The position numbers and the translations under genes were made by a program. A model generated the notes under the pieces. That model ran no database searches, had not been told where the DNA came from, and saw only the letters and a program-made list of their open reading frames with translations. Of a stretch of DNA of 64,000 nt, positions 25,844 to 35,631 are shown one piece after another. How positions within the stretch are numbered: position 1 is the stretch's first letter; each line of letters opens with the position of its first letter. Location of the stretch: NCBI RefSeq assembly GCF_047974105.1, contig NZ_JBHYRS010000001.1, forward strand, positions 496,001 through 560,000, read 5' to 3'. The stretch is from Mitsuokella sp047974105 (lineage in GTDB: Bacteria > Bacillota > Negativicutes > Selenomonadales > Selenomonadaceae).

Positions 25844-26938
25844 TTATTTTCCTATGAGCTGCAGCGCCAGCTCCGCATTGCGTGCCGCAAGATTCCGCAG
25901 CTTCGCGAGGAGTTCCGCATTGCGCTTGCGGAAGACGGCCTTGTCGTTCCACTTGCGGCGGATTTCCGCCATGAGCTCATCTGCCGTGACATCATCGAGA
26001 CTGCCAACCGGCTTTTCTCCGATGGAAGACAGGAAGCGGTCAATCTTGGGGTCATATGAAATGCCGATCATCGGCACGCCCATGACTCCCGCAAAAATCA
26101 GCGCATGCAGGCGGATGCCAAGCATGAGGTCCATGTTGCCGACGAGGGAAAGGAATTCGCTCGTTGTGTATTCGTCCTTGAGAACCGTACACGGCTCATG
26201 CGTCAGTTCGGCAATGGATTCTGCCGCCCGTACATCTTCCGGGAACTGCATCGGCAGAAAGACGACACGCGCGGATAATTCCCGTACAATGCGGTCCGAC
26301 ACCTCTGCCATGACCTTCTTAAAATGCGTTTCATGCTGCCAGTCGCGTACGGAAATGCCTACAACAGGTTCTGCGCCATCGGCATGATAAGCATGGAAAA
26401 TCGCTCTGCCCGCTTCCTTATCAACAGGATGAATCGCAAGCACAGGATCTGCTGTGCATTCAATCTGAGGCTTCGTAATCCCCAGCCTCGCCAGCTCCGT
26501 TAATGAACCCTGATCCCGCACCGTGATCAGATTGACGCGGTTGCCAATCACGCGCATCGCAAACTCGGCGACACTGCCGATAATCGGGCCGATGCCCTGT
26601 GCATAAAGCATGACTTTCTTGCGCATGACCAGAGCCAGAAAGATGATGGCCAGATAGTAATAAAGGCTGCGCCGGCTTGTGACATTCTGCAGGAGACTCC
26701 CGCCGCCGCTGATGAGCAGATCGGCATGCCAAAGGGCCTTTATAATGGAAGGAAATCCCAACCAGGAGATGGATTCCACGCCATGGCGTTTACTCGTATC
26801 GGCAGGGCTTGCCGAGATTACCGTGATATGAAGTTTTGGGTCGAGATCACCGAGTACTTCGAGCATCGCCGCCAGCATCGCTTCATCACCAGCATTCTTG
26901 GAGCCGTAGTATCCCGATACGACAATCCTTCTCTCCAT
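25844..26938 (-). CDS. csaB: Polysaccharide pyruvyl transferase CsaB
   Basis: A 364-residue enzyme of the PS_pyruv_trans family. Family landmarks are the N-terminal GYYGSKNAGDEAML, a middle VRDQGSL, and a C-terminal GIRLHALIFAGVMGVP with the catalytic His. CsaB adds ketal pyruvate to cell-wall polymers so that SLH-domain proteins can bind; in Negativicutes, SLH proteins such as OmpM tether the outer membrane. Its ATG overlaps the stop of the DUF5693 gene by one base (TGATG), so the two are translated together. Whether the acceptor here is a secondary polymer or peptidoglycan is open. Confidence 0.93.
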   Translation of the reverse strand: MERRIVVSGYYGSKNAGDEAMLAAMLEVLGDLDPKLHITVISASPADTSKRHGVESISWLGFPSIIKALWHADLLISGGGSLLQNVTSRRSLYYYLAIIFLALVMRKKVMLYAQGIGPIIGSVAEFAMRVIGNRVNLITVRDQGSLTELARLGITKPQIECTADPVLAIHPVDKEAGRAIFHAYHADGAEPVVGISVRDWQHETHFKKVMAEVSDRIVRELSARVVFLPMQFPEDVRAAESIAELTHEPCTVLKDEYTTSEFLSLVGNMDLMLGIRLHALIFAGVMGVPMIGISYDPKIDRFLSSIGEKPVGSLDDVTADELMAEIRRKWNDKAVFRKRNAELLAKLRNLAARNAELALQLIGK

Positions 26939-29001
26939 CAGTCTGCTTTACTCTCCTTTTTCCCGGCTCTGGCCATGACAGCCTGCCAAATTTCTACCAA
27001 AATCATTGCAACCGCACCGATGCCGGCGCCCAGTACAATACCGCCAATGCCGCGCATGAACGACATATAGATTGGCGTACGCATATGTGCAAAGGTTTCA
27101 ACCATAGACCCCTGACCAATCGTAGCGATGAGCACCAGGGCAAAGAATACCATCGTCGGCCATTTGCGCAGGACAGCCATAGCTGCGAGCATGAAGGCCG
27201 GATGGCCAATCAGAAGTTCCTTCGTGCGCGGACGGGCATAGAAGGCCTGTTCAAGGAAAGCACGGAAGCGCAGTTCCGTCTGCGAGACAGGCATGCCGGA
27301 GGTATGGCCGCTGCGCGCGACAAAGACAATACCGGCAGCTAAAACGACGAACAGGACAAGCAGCGTCTTGATCTTGACCGGCATGTTGAGAATGCGTTTG
27401 AGCTGTTCCTTGACGCCTTCCGTATCGTCCATGCGGCCATCGAAGATATCGAAGCGCTGCAGGAAGGCAATGCCGACGAGCACGAGCGGCAGGACAAAGG
27501 TCAGCTTAATACCGCGGAAGATATTGAACTCGAGGAAATACTGCGTATCGGCCAGCGAAGCCGAAAGATACGCTGCACCGATATACGAAAGAGCACCTGT
27601 GACAAAGAGCGCAATGGCTGCCGTCACAATCAGGCGCGGCAGGGCAATGCGCGCTTTGTTCTTGTAGGCACGCACGCGGTCAAGCTGGAAGATGACAGCG
27701 ATGGCAGGAAACACATTCGCACTTGCCAGAGCTGCCACTACGCGAATCTTGGAGCCATTGCCCATGAGCACCGGCACTGCCGCGAGGAGTCCGCAAACAA
27801 CAAACAGGATGTACTGATAACGCGTACGCGCATTGAGCTTCGGAATGACCAGTGAAAGGTAGAGCACACCAGCCGCTGCTACGCCGAGCATGACAAGAGC
27901 GCGCAGATATTTTGAGGCATTGTAGAGCTCAAATGTACCGGCCTTGTCAATAGTATAACCATGTGCGATGAGTTTGTCATGGGTCGCCTTGAAATAATTC
28001 ATATTTGTCTCCATGAGACTCATATTCGGCGACGGCTTGTCGTAGATGCGCAGGAGGTCAATGCGGATATTGCGTTCTTCATCCGTATTGGACCAGCGCT
28101 CGACTGCTGTATCAATCTTGAGTTTCGGCTGCTCGTCCTTCGGGATGGAATAGAGACGTGCGACATGGTCGTAGCCAAGCCCCTTGGCTATCTCCTGCAT
28201 GCCATCCTGCTTATAGAACTGCAGCTGCGTGACGGCTTCAATGAGACCGAGGTTGATATGACGGTCTTTCATCTCATCAATCGTGGTCTGCAGGGCCTTT
28301 GGCGCACCAAGAGACTGCTGTCCCGAGAAGACGATTTCTGAGACATCAAAGCCATCGAGACGCGCAAAGACAGCCTTGACATCATCAGGCGTGCAGTCCG
28401 CGTAATTGCTCGGGCGTGCGAGCACATGGAAACCGGCATCGTTGACAGCCTTCATCTCATCCGTCGGCATGCCGAGATTCATCTTGAGGAAAGATTCGTA
28501 ATGTGCCTTGACCGCCAGCACTTCCTCATTTCCCACCTGCATGGCCGTCACACGGTCGCTGCCAAGGCGGCGAATGAGGTCTTCCTTGACTTCGCGGTAC
28601 GTCTGAGCATCGTGGCCGACAACATAGACTTCCCTGCCGTCAATTTTGCCCGAAGCAACGAGCTGCCGCCAAAGCGGGTCACTCAGCGTGCCGTCATGAT
28701 AATGTGCGAGAATCGTACTGCCTGCAACAGCCGTCGCCTTGCCGTTGTCATTGAGTTTCTTGAACGTCGTCTCATAGACAGCCAGTGACGAAATTCCCGC
28801 CTCTTTGGCTTTCTCAAGCACGACGCTTTCCGGCAGGCCTTCGCGCTCAGCAAGTTCCTGCAGTCCCTCATAATCAATGGCAAGGTCGACCTGACGGTTG
28901 GCCCGTTCTACCGCGTGGCGCTGAAAACCGATGGCAACTGCTGCCAGCAGGCCTACGATAATAACCAGCACCAGAAAGCGGTTATACTTGAATCCTTTCA
29001 T
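26938..29001 (-). CDS. DUF5693 family multi-spanning membrane protein
   Basis: A 687-residue protein. One helix is at about 10-26, followed by a large extracytoplasmic domain (about 30-360) that shows an alternating alpha/beta pattern with a TIM-barrel look, then about eight C-terminal helices (from about 365). It is recognised as the DUF5693 family, common beside csaB in Firmicutes, with no proven function. The one-base overlap with csaB points to a joint role in making or displaying pyruvylated wall polymer; this is inference. Confidence 0.85.
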   Translation of the reverse strand: MKGFKYNRFLVLVIIVGLLAAVAIGFQRHAVERANRQVDLAIDYEGLQELAEREGLPESVVLEKAKEAGISSLAVYETTFKKLNDNGKATAVAGSTILAHYHDGTLSDPLWRQLVASGKIDGREVYVVGHDAQTYREVKEDLIRRLGSDRVTAMQVGNEEVLAVKAHYESFLKMNLGMPTDEMKAVNDAGFHVLARPSNYADCTPDDVKAVFARLDGFDVSEIVFSGQQSLGAPKALQTTIDEMKDRHINLGLIEAVTQLQFYKQDGMQEIAKGLGYDHVARLYSIPKDEQPKLKIDTAVERWSNTDEERNIRIDLLRIYDKPSPNMSLMETNMNYFKATHDKLIAHGYTIDKAGTFELYNASKYLRALVMLGVAAAGVLYLSLVIPKLNARTRYQYILFVVCGLLAAVPVLMGNGSKIRVVAALASANVFPAIAVIFQLDRVRAYKNKARIALPRLIVTAAIALFVTGALSYIGAAYLSASLADTQYFLEFNIFRGIKLTFVLPLVLVGIAFLQRFDIFDGRMDDTEGVKEQLKRILNMPVKIKTLLVLFVVLAAGIVFVARSGHTSGMPVSQTELRFRAFLEQAFYARPRTKELLIGHPAFMLAAMAVLRKWPTMVFFALVLIATIGQGSMVETFAHMRTPIYMSFMRGIGGIVLGAGIGAVAMILVEIWQAVMARAGKKESKAD

Positions 29002-29027
29002 CTAATCCACCTTATCCTAAAAATCCC

Positions 29028-29717
29028 TTATTCTTCGCCGGCACGCACCAGCACACTGCCTTCCTGCTGCGTTACCGAAATCACGCGCATCGCAAGAGGA
29101 AGCTGTTCCGGTTTTACCAGAGGAATGCGGCCCAGCGTATCGCCAAGACGCGCCGTGCCAAACGGCGAATTCTGGATGTCAAACTGCTCCGTATCCAAAT
29201 AGAGCGTACCATCATCCGCCACAATATGGCCAACCAGAGCGACCTGCGCCCTGCGCCCCAGAAGATTGGTATCTGCCGTCACCAGTACATTCTCATCGGT
29301 GATATGCACTTCGACATTATCGGCCTTGCTTATTTTGCGGGCCAATGCTTCACGCAGGCCATTTTCATCAAACATGGCCGTGAGAGAAAGTGCTTCTGCA
29401 TCTTCAAGAGCCAGCCTGCCCTTAAAAAATGAGCTCATGTCAAGGTCTGCCCTGCGTCCATTCAGGGACATTTCCCTTACGCGCAGCTGCCCGACCTGTC
29501 CGTCCTTCACCGTAACGGCCAGTGTATCCGTATGGCCAAAAAGCAGCGCGAGGCGCGGCGAAGCTGTGAGTTCCACACTGACGTCCGGCGTCGAGAATTT
29601 CTGAGACAGACGCCCTTCGAGGGCTGTTTCCACAACAGGCGGCAGCAAGAGCTCGCCAAGCACGATTAATATTATGAAGAACAAGCCCGTAATAGTCAAG
29701 GTTTTTCGCAATTTCAT
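29028..29717 (-). CDS. DUF2993-like secreted/anchored protein
   Basis: A 229-residue protein with one N-terminal hydrophobic anchor (about 7-29) and a beta-rich extracytoplasmic body. The pattern LEGRLSQKF, then repeated short strands (LAVTVKDGQVGQL, EMSLNGRRADL), matches the DUF2993 family, which is thought to have a lipid-binding tubular fold. The start at 29717 (MKLRKTL) is chosen as the first residue before the hydrophobic segment; the ribosome site (GCAGGTG) is weak and close. It lies between prfB and the DUF5693-csaB pair. Confidence 0.75.
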   Translation of the reverse strand: MKLRKTLTITGLFFIILIVLGELLLPPVVETALEGRLSQKFSTPDVSVELTASPRLALLFGHTDTLAVTVKDGQVGQLRVREMSLNGRRADLDMSSFFKGRLALEDAEALSLTAMFDENGLREALARKISKADNVEVHITDENVLVTADTNLLGRRAQVALVGHIVADDGTLYLDTEQFDIQNSPFGTARLGDTLGRIPLVKPEQLPLAMRVISVTQQEGSVLVRAGEE

Positions 29718-29733
29718 CACCTGCCAACGGAAC

Positions 29734-29764
29734 AAGGAGTCAGAAGCGCTGCTCCTGACTCCTC
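29734..29764 (-). terminator. Hairpin after prfB (weak terminator)
   Basis: A nine-base stem (AGGAGTCAG with CTGACTCCT) around a loop; on the minus strand it is followed only by TTGTT, so it may be partial or serve in RNA processing. Confidence 0.45.
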
Positions 29765-29776
29765 TGAAAACACGAC

Positions 29777-30883
29777 TCAGATTTCATGATTTGCTTTCGC
29801 CGCGAGGAATGCACGGATGAACATGTCGATATCGCCGTCCATGACAGCCTGCACATTGCCCGTTTCGACATTGGTACGGTGATCCTTAACCATCGTATAA
29901 GGCTGGAAGACATACGAACGGATCTGGCTGCCCCACTCGATTTTCTGCTGATCGCCCTCGAGCTTGGCAAGCTCGGCCTCTTTTTTCTCCATCTCGAGTT
30001 CAAAGAGCTTTGCGCGCAGCATCTTGAGGCACTGCTCACGATTCTGCAGCTGGGAGCGTTCATTCTGGCACTGCACGACAATGCCCGTCGGGATGTGCGT
30101 CATGCGCACAGCCGAAGACGTCTTGTTGATGTGCTGACCGCCGGCACCAGATGCACGGTACGTATCGACGCGGACATCCGACATATTGATGTTGACCTCG
30201 ACGTTATCGTCGATCTCCGGCATGATATCACAGGCTGCAAACGACGTATGGCGGCGTGCCTGTGCGTCAAACGGGGAAATGCGCACGAGACGGTGAATGC
30301 CCTTCTCGGAACGCAGAAAACCGTAGGCATTATGACCTTTAATGAAGAGCGTTGCGCTCTTGACGCCGGCTTCATCACCGGGCAGCAGATCTGCTGTCTC
30401 CACCGTAAAGCCATGGCGTTCTGCCCAGCGGCCGTACATGCGCAGGAGCATCTGCGTCCAGTCCTGCGCTTCCGTTCCGCCCGCACCGGCGTGCAGCGTC
30501 AGGATGGCATTGTTGGCATCATAAGGTCCGGAAAGCAGGACCTCAAGCTGCAGGCTCTCGAGTCCCTCGGACACAGCTGCCAGTTCTGTCTTTACATCCT
30601 CTTCCATGCTCTCGTCCTGTTCTTCCATGCCCATCTCCCAAAGAGTCTGGGCATCTTCGAATTTCGAGACAAGATGCTTGTATTTATCGACACTGATTTT
30701 GACATCATTGAGTTCCTGATTGATTTTCTGAGCTTTTTCTGCATCATCCCAGAAAGATGGCTCTCCCATCTTGTATTCGAGTTCGGCAATCTTCTCTTCC
30801 TTGGCCGGAACCTCGAGAGATTCCCCCATCTGGTCCAGCTTCGTCTTGAGTTCACTAAGCTGGGGTTTGATATCTTCGAGCAT
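29777..30883 (-). CDS. prfB: Peptide chain release factor 2
   Basis: A 368-residue class I release factor. SPFDAQARRHTSFA contains the SPF tripeptide that reads UGA/UAA, and GAGGQHINKTSSAVR contains the GGQ that triggers peptidyl-tRNA hydrolysis. The whole protein is encoded in a single frame from ATG 30883, so the +1 programmed frameshift near codon 25 that regulates prfB in most bacteria is absent. AAGGAAAGGG precedes the ATG. It lies directly downstream of secA, as in many Firmicutes. Confidence 0.96.
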   Translation of the reverse strand: MLEDIKPQLSELKTKLDQMGESLEVPAKEEKIAELEYKMGEPSFWDDAEKAQKINQELNDVKISVDKYKHLVSKFEDAQTLWEMGMEEQDESMEEDVKTELAAVSEGLESLQLEVLLSGPYDANNAILTLHAGAGGTEAQDWTQMLLRMYGRWAERHGFTVETADLLPGDEAGVKSATLFIKGHNAYGFLRSEKGIHRLVRISPFDAQARRHTSFAACDIMPEIDDNVEVNINMSDVRVDTYRASGAGGQHINKTSSAVRMTHIPTGIVVQCQNERSQLQNREQCLKMLRAKLFELEMEKKEAELAKLEGDQQKIEWGSQIRSYVFQPYTMVKDHRTNVETGNVQAVMDGDIDMFIRAFLAAKANHEI

Positions 30884-30968
30884 ATTACCCTTTCCTTCTA
30901 TCTTCTATGGTTCTTACGTTTATCGTTCTGATGTATGATTCACTGCTGTCGGCGCCTTGGCGCTTTGA

Positions 30969-33608
30969 TCAGACTTCATTCCTGCCGCAGCAATTCTTGT
31001 ACTTTTTGCCACTGCCGCATGGGCAGGGATCGTTGCGGCCGATTTTTTTGCCGTCCTTTGTCACAGGCTTCTTCTTGGCTTCAGCCGCACTGACCTCGTC
31101 GCCATGCGATGCCTGTGCATTCTGCAGGTGATCTTCAAGCTGCGATTTCTGATTCTTGATGATCTCTTCCATCTTGGCCTTGTCCTGTGCCGAAGCCTCT
31201 GCAGGCTGATTTGCATTGGCCTGAGCGGCAGCAGCCTGCTGTGCAGCCTGCTGCTCCGGCGTAATGATGCTGACATGATACATGAGCGAAGCAATCTGGT
31301 CCTGAATGGCTGCTTCCATCTCCTCGAACATGTCGAGAGCCTCAATCTTGTACTCGACGAGCGGATTGCGCTGGCCATAGGCGCGCAGGTTGATGCCGTC
31401 GCGCAGCATATCCATATGGTCGAGGTGTTCCATCCACTTCTTGTCGACGACACGCAGCATGACGACTTTCTCGAGTTCGCGCATATTCTCTTCGCCAAAG
31501 AGCAGTTCACGGTTGTGATAGCCCTCTTCCGCGAGTTTTTCAAGCGTTTCCTGCAGTTCATCGCGGCTCATCGCAGCGAGCTCTTCCTTCTTAAGGCGTC
31601 CCTGCGGTGCATAAATCTTCTCAGCATCTTCAATGAGGCCGTCGAGCTGCCATTCCTCAGGATAGAGGTCAGCATTGGCGTACTGGTCCATCTCCGCACG
31701 GATGATGTGCTTGACCATGCCCATGATGTTCTCGCGCAGGTTCTCACCAAAGAGAATCTTGCGGCGTTCGCCGTACATGACTTCACGCTGCTGATTCATG
31801 ACGTCATCGTATTCGAGGACGTGTTTGCGGATATCGAAGTTGCGGGCTTCAACTTTCTTCTGCGCATGCTCGATGGAGTTCGTGATGAGCTTGTGTTCAA
31901 TCGGCTCATCCTCTTCCATGCCGAGCTTATCCATGATGCCCGAAATGCGGTCCGAGGCAAAGAGGCGCAGCAGGTCATCTTCGAGGGACAGATAGAAGCG
32001 CGAAGCACCCGGATCGCCCTGACGGCCGGCACGGCCGCGCAGCTGGTTGTCGATGCGGCGGGATTCGTGACGCTCCGTACCGATGATGAAGAGGCCGCCG
32101 AGTTCCGGCACACCCTCGCCGAGCTTGATATCCGTACCGCGGCCGGCCATGTTCGTCGCAATTGTCACGGCGCCTTTCTGACCGGCACCGGCGATGATTT
32201 CAGCCTCTTTTTCATGGAACTTCGCATTGAGCACATTGTGGGGAATGCCGTGTTTCCGCAGAATGGCACTGAGTTCTTCCGACTGCGTGATGGAGGTCGT
32301 ACCGATAAGCACCGGCTGCCCCTTGGCGTGAAGCTCTGTAACGGCCTTGCCAACGGCTTTGTACTTCGCGCGTTTCGTCTTAAAGATGAGGTCCGGATAA
32401 TCCTTGCGGATGACCGGTTTATTCGTCGGCACGACGATGACCGGCAGATTGTAAATCTTGAGGAACTCGTCCTCCTCCGTCTTGGCCGTACCAGTCATGC
32501 CGGCCAGTTTATCGTACATGCGGAAATAATTCTGGAACGTGATGGTGGCCAGCGTCTGGCTCTCGCGCTGGATTTTGACACCCTCCTTGGCCTCGATAGC
32601 CTGATGCAGGCCGTCCGAATAACGGCGTCCCTCCATCAGGCGGCCCGTGAACTCATCGACGATGATGATTTCGCCGTTGCGCACGACGTAATCGCGGTCG
32701 CGTTTCATCAGGGCCTTGGCGCGCAGGGCAGCCGTAAAGCAGTGGGAAAGCTCGATATTTTCCGGTGCATAAAGGTTGTTGATGCCGAGAATCTTTTCGA
32801 CCTTCGGAATCGTGCTGTCGGCAGGAGCTACCGTTTTCTGCTTCTCATCGACCGTATAGTCAGCGCCTTCCTTAAGTCCGGCAACCGCCTTGGCCATGAC
32901 GGCGTACATATCCGTCGACTTGGAGCCCGGGCCCGAAATAATAAGCGGCGTACGCGCTTCATCGATGAGGATGGAGTCCACCTCATCGACGATGGCATAG
33001 TGGAGCTTGCGCTGGACCATCTGCTCCGGATAGATAACCATGTTGTCACGCAGATAGTCAAAACCGAATTCGTTATTCGTACCGAACGTGACATCGCGGC
33101 TGTATGCAAATTTTCGTTCCGGGAAGTCCATATCGTGCACGACAAGGCCGACAGTCAGGCCGAGGAAGCGATACAGACGTCCCATATCCTCGCTGTCGCG
33201 CTTGGCCAGATAGTCATTGACCGTGACCATATGCACGCCTTCGCCGGTCAGCGCATTGAGGTACACAGGCAGCGTCGCCACGAGGGTTTTACCTTCACCG
33301 GTACGCATCTCGGCAATCTTGCCTTCATGCAGGCACATGCCGCCGATGAGCTGTACATCAAAATGACGCATGCCCAGTACGCGGCGCGAACCTTCGCGCA
33401 CGACAGCAAATGCCTCAGGCAGGATATCTTCAAGCGTTTCCCCATTTGCGAGACGCTCACGGAATTTATTCGTATAACCCGTCAGCTTGTCGTCCGTAAG
33501 AGCCTGCATCTGCGGCTCGAGCGCATTGATCTTATCGACCACTTTGCGGTAACGGGCAATCTCTTTATCGTTATTGTCACCTAAGAATCTCTTGATGAAT
33601 CCCAGCAA
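30969..33608 (-). CDS. secA: Preprotein translocase subunit SecA
   Basis: An 879-residue translocation ATPase. Walker A is RTGEGKTLVATLP, DEAD-box DEVDSILIDEARTPL, helicase motifs NMAGRGTDIKLG and RGRAGRQGDPG. A Gln/Ala-rich linker leads to the C-terminal zinc tail (GRNDPCPCGSGKKYKNCC). The start is TTG 33608 (MLGFIKRFLG), eight bases after AAGGAG; the frame runs on upstream, but homologues begin with MLGF-like residues. A consensus promoter lies about 100 bases upstream. The retained zinc tail implies contact with SecB or ribosomes. Confidence 0.96.
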   Translation of the reverse strand: MLGFIKRFLGDNNDKEIARYRKVVDKINALEPQMQALTDDKLTGYTNKFRERLANGETLEDILPEAFAVVREGSRRVLGMRHFDVQLIGGMCLHEGKIAEMRTGEGKTLVATLPVYLNALTGEGVHMVTVNDYLAKRDSEDMGRLYRFLGLTVGLVVHDMDFPERKFAYSRDVTFGTNNEFGFDYLRDNMVIYPEQMVQRKLHYAIVDEVDSILIDEARTPLIISGPGSKSTDMYAVMAKAVAGLKEGADYTVDEKQKTVAPADSTIPKVEKILGINNLYAPENIELSHCFTAALRAKALMKRDRDYVVRNGEIIIVDEFTGRLMEGRRYSDGLHQAIEAKEGVKIQRESQTLATITFQNYFRMYDKLAGMTGTAKTEEDEFLKIYNLPVIVVPTNKPVIRKDYPDLIFKTKRAKYKAVGKAVTELHAKGQPVLIGTTSITQSEELSAILRKHGIPHNVLNAKFHEKEAEIIAGAGQKGAVTIATNMAGRGTDIKLGEGVPELGGLFIIGTERHESRRIDNQLRGRAGRQGDPGASRFYLSLEDDLLRLFASDRISGIMDKLGMEEDEPIEHKLITNSIEHAQKKVEARNFDIRKHVLEYDDVMNQQREVMYGERRKILFGENLRENIMGMVKHIIRAEMDQYANADLYPEEWQLDGLIEDAEKIYAPQGRLKKEELAAMSRDELQETLEKLAEEGYHNRELLFGEENMRELEKVVMLRVVDKKWMEHLDHMDMLRDGINLRAYGQRNPLVEYKIEALDMFEEMEAAIQDQIASLMYHVSIITPEQQAAQQAAAAQANANQPAEASAQDKAKMEEIIKNQKSQLEDHLQNAQASHGDEVSAAEAKKKPVTKDGKKIGRNDPCPCGSGKKYKNCCGRNEV

Positions 33609-33703
33609 CCAAATCACTCCTTCTATTTCTATGCTTATGACGGGAACATGCTTCCGATAAAACGAGTCACGTGCCATGTTCCCTATAGTTAGCCTACCTT
33701 ACA

Positions 33704-33732
33704 ATATTATCAGACTGACCTTTATAAGTCAA
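33704..33732 (-). promoter_or_regulatory. Promoter of secA
   Basis: On the minus strand: TTGACT (33727-33732), a 17-bp spacer and TAATAT (33704-33709). The leader to TTG 33608 is about 90 nt. Confidence 0.75.
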
Positions 33733-33789
33733 TTTCCCCTTTGTTATGCTTTCCTTAATTCTCTTTGCTTCTATATTATGCCGCACCGT

Positions 33790-34641
33790 TCAGACACCGC
33801 CGTAGAGATGGCGGAAATTCACGGGGCAGATTTTTCTCTTTTCCATGGCCTGACGAACCTCTTTTGAAGTAATCGCGCGCAGTTCTTCCTCAAAGTCATG
33901 CTGCCAGCCGCTGTCCTGCTGCAGAATTTCATTATGGATGCCCGGATGCATCATGACCTCAGTCGTACCAGGCTGCAGATGTTCTACCACCTGCAGGAGT
34001 TCTTTTTCGCTCACGGCTTCTCCGGCGACAATGCCGGCAAAATGATTGGGCGTCAGGATGCCGCGCTTTTTTGCCTTATATGCCGAAAGACGTGCCAGTG
34101 TGCTGAGTCCGAGCCGGCCGACCAGCTGCCCAAGACCGCCAAAATGGCCTGCAAAAACAGGCGTGCAGGGCGTGCGCATCGCCCGAATGCCGGCTGCTTT
34201 CGTCAAATCGAGAACAATGTCGATGATGCCCGGCAGTGTATGCATGTGCTGGTGGCTGTCGACATGCGAAATGGGTACCCCCGTACCTTCGACCTTGCTG
34301 AGTTGAGCGGCAAGTTCCTGCCGAACTTCCTCAAAATTGACTTTTCCCTGCAGATAATGTTTGAGAAACGCATTATGGTCCGGATAAAAGAGGCCGTGTT
34401 CCGTCACCAGAGAGGGAATCTCTGCGGGCGGCAGGATGGGCCGGCCGTCCACCAGCGTAAAATGAACCCCAAGTCCAAGCTCTTTATGATGGCGCGCCAG
34501 TTCTATGGCTCCTGCAAAAGCCCTGCCTCCCGGCATGACGGTCGCTGAACGCAGGCATCCTTCCACAAGACCTTTTGCCACGGCCGCGTTGATGTCTTCA
34601 TGACGGCCAAAATCATCAGCATTGATAATGATGTATTTCAA
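33790..34641 (-). CDS. ChbG/HpnK (YdjC) family carbohydrate deacetylase
   Basis: A 283-residue protein. The N-terminal IIINADDFGRHEDIN holds the metal-binding Asp pair, SHVDSHQHMHTLPG supplies the two metal His residues, and EVMMHPG is the late family motif. ChbG removes acetyl from chitooligosaccharides and HpnK acts in hopanoid glycan maturation; the substrate here cannot be told. TTG 34641 is proposed as start because GAGG is then correctly spaced; GTG 34650 overlaps that site. It is monocistronic, between hpf and secA. Confidence 0.9.
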   Translation of the reverse strand: MKYIIINADDFGRHEDINAAVAKGLVEGCLRSATVMPGGRAFAGAIELARHHKELGLGVHFTLVDGRPILPPAEIPSLVTEHGLFYPDHNAFLKHYLQGKVNFEEVRQELAAQLSKVEGTGVPISHVDSHQHMHTLPGIIDIVLDLTKAAGIRAMRTPCTPVFAGHFGGLGQLVGRLGLSTLARLSAYKAKKRGILTPNHFAGIVAGEAVSEKELLQVVEHLQPGTTEVMMHPGIHNEILQQDSGWQHDFEEELRAITSKEVRQAMEKRKICPVNFRHLYGGV

Positions 34642-34771
34642 ACTACGCACCTCGTTTTTACTGCAGGAAAGTCATGACAGCTACAGCGCACATTATAGCG
34701 CAGGAACCGCCGTATGACAATCTCCCTGCCAAAGAGCGCCCTTGCGAAAATGTAAAGCGCAAATTGCGCAT

Positions 34772-34797
34772 AAAAAAGGAGCCTGCAGGAGGCTCCC
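34772..34797 (-). terminator. Terminator after hpf
   Basis: GGAGCCTCCTGCAGGCTCC forms a compact hairpin on the minus strand, followed by T6. Confidence 0.9.
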
Positions 34798-34819
34798 TTG
34801 TGTCTTATTCATTCACCTG

Positions 34820-35365
34820 TCAATTGCCCGATTCAATGAGGCCATAGTTGCCATCGTTGCGGCGATAAACGACATTGACATCTTCCGTCTGGGCATCGCG
34901 GAATACAAAGAAATTATGATTCAGAAGATTCATCTCCATGATGGCTTCCTGAACATCCATCGGTTTCACGATGAATTTCTTCGTCTTGACGACTTTATAC
35001 GTATCGCTCTCATCTTTTGCATCCGGCATCGGACTTGCTTTGAGTTCCTCTGTCTTGAACTGACCCGAACGCAGACGGCGGGCGAGTTTCGTCTTCTGTT
35101 TGTGAATCTGGCGCTCGAGTTTCTCGACGACAAGGTCAATGGACGTGTACATATCCATCGTCGATTCTTCACCGCGCAGCAGGATACCGCCTGGGATTGG
35201 TACGGTTACCTCTACGATGTGGCGTCCCTTCGATACCGTCAGCAGCACCTTGATATCCCCTACCGTATCAAAGTATTTCGTGACTTTGCCGACGCGTTTC
35301 TCTACGTATTCGCGCAGGGACGGAGTAATCTCGATATTCTTGCCTCTTACAGTGAATGTTGCCAT
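34820..35365 (-). CDS. hpf: Ribosome hibernation promoting factor, long form
   Basis: A 181-residue protein. Residues 1-100 are the S30AE/YfiA domain (FTVRGKNIEITPSLREYVEK); the C-terminal 60 residues (VKTKKFIVKPMDVQEAIMEM, then NHNFFVFRDAQT) are the dimerisation domain of long-form HPF, which joins two 70S ribosomes into an inactive 100S particle. The two parts are linked by a basic and then acidic stretch. Start 35365 is set by AAAGGGG nine bases upstream. It is monocistronic. Confidence 0.95.
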   Translation of the reverse strand: MATFTVRGKNIEITPSLREYVEKRVGKVTKYFDTVGDIKVLLTVSKGRHIVEVTVPIPGGILLRGEESTMDMYTSIDLVVEKLERQIHKQKTKLARRLRSGQFKTEELKASPMPDAKDESDTYKVVKTKKFIVKPMDVQEAIMEMNLLNHNFFVFRDAQTEDVNVVYRRNDGNYGLIESGN

Positions 35366-35587
35366 AAGACACATCCCCTTTCTTATTCTATGCCGACGAA
35401 CGGCACAATTTATCGAGTAAAGCAGAACGTCAGACTTTACACTTTGACATCAGATGCACTGTATTCTGACCGCTTCTGTTTTATATTTGTAGTATTCGCC
35501 ATAGCCGCGCGAATCCCTTCTTTATCATGCGATTATTTTATAAAAAATCAGAAACTTGCCCGCGCGCCATATTTCCCCAAACATCAA

Positions 35588-35620
35588 GAAAAGCCAGGTC
35601 CTTTACAGAACCTGGCTTTC
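35588..35620 (-). terminator. Terminator after the cold-shock gene
   Basis: AAAGCCAGGTTC pairs with GACCTGGCTTT, with a T-rich tail on the minus strand, ten bases after the csp stop codon. Confidence 0.88.
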
Positions 35621-35631
35621 GCAATTGACTT

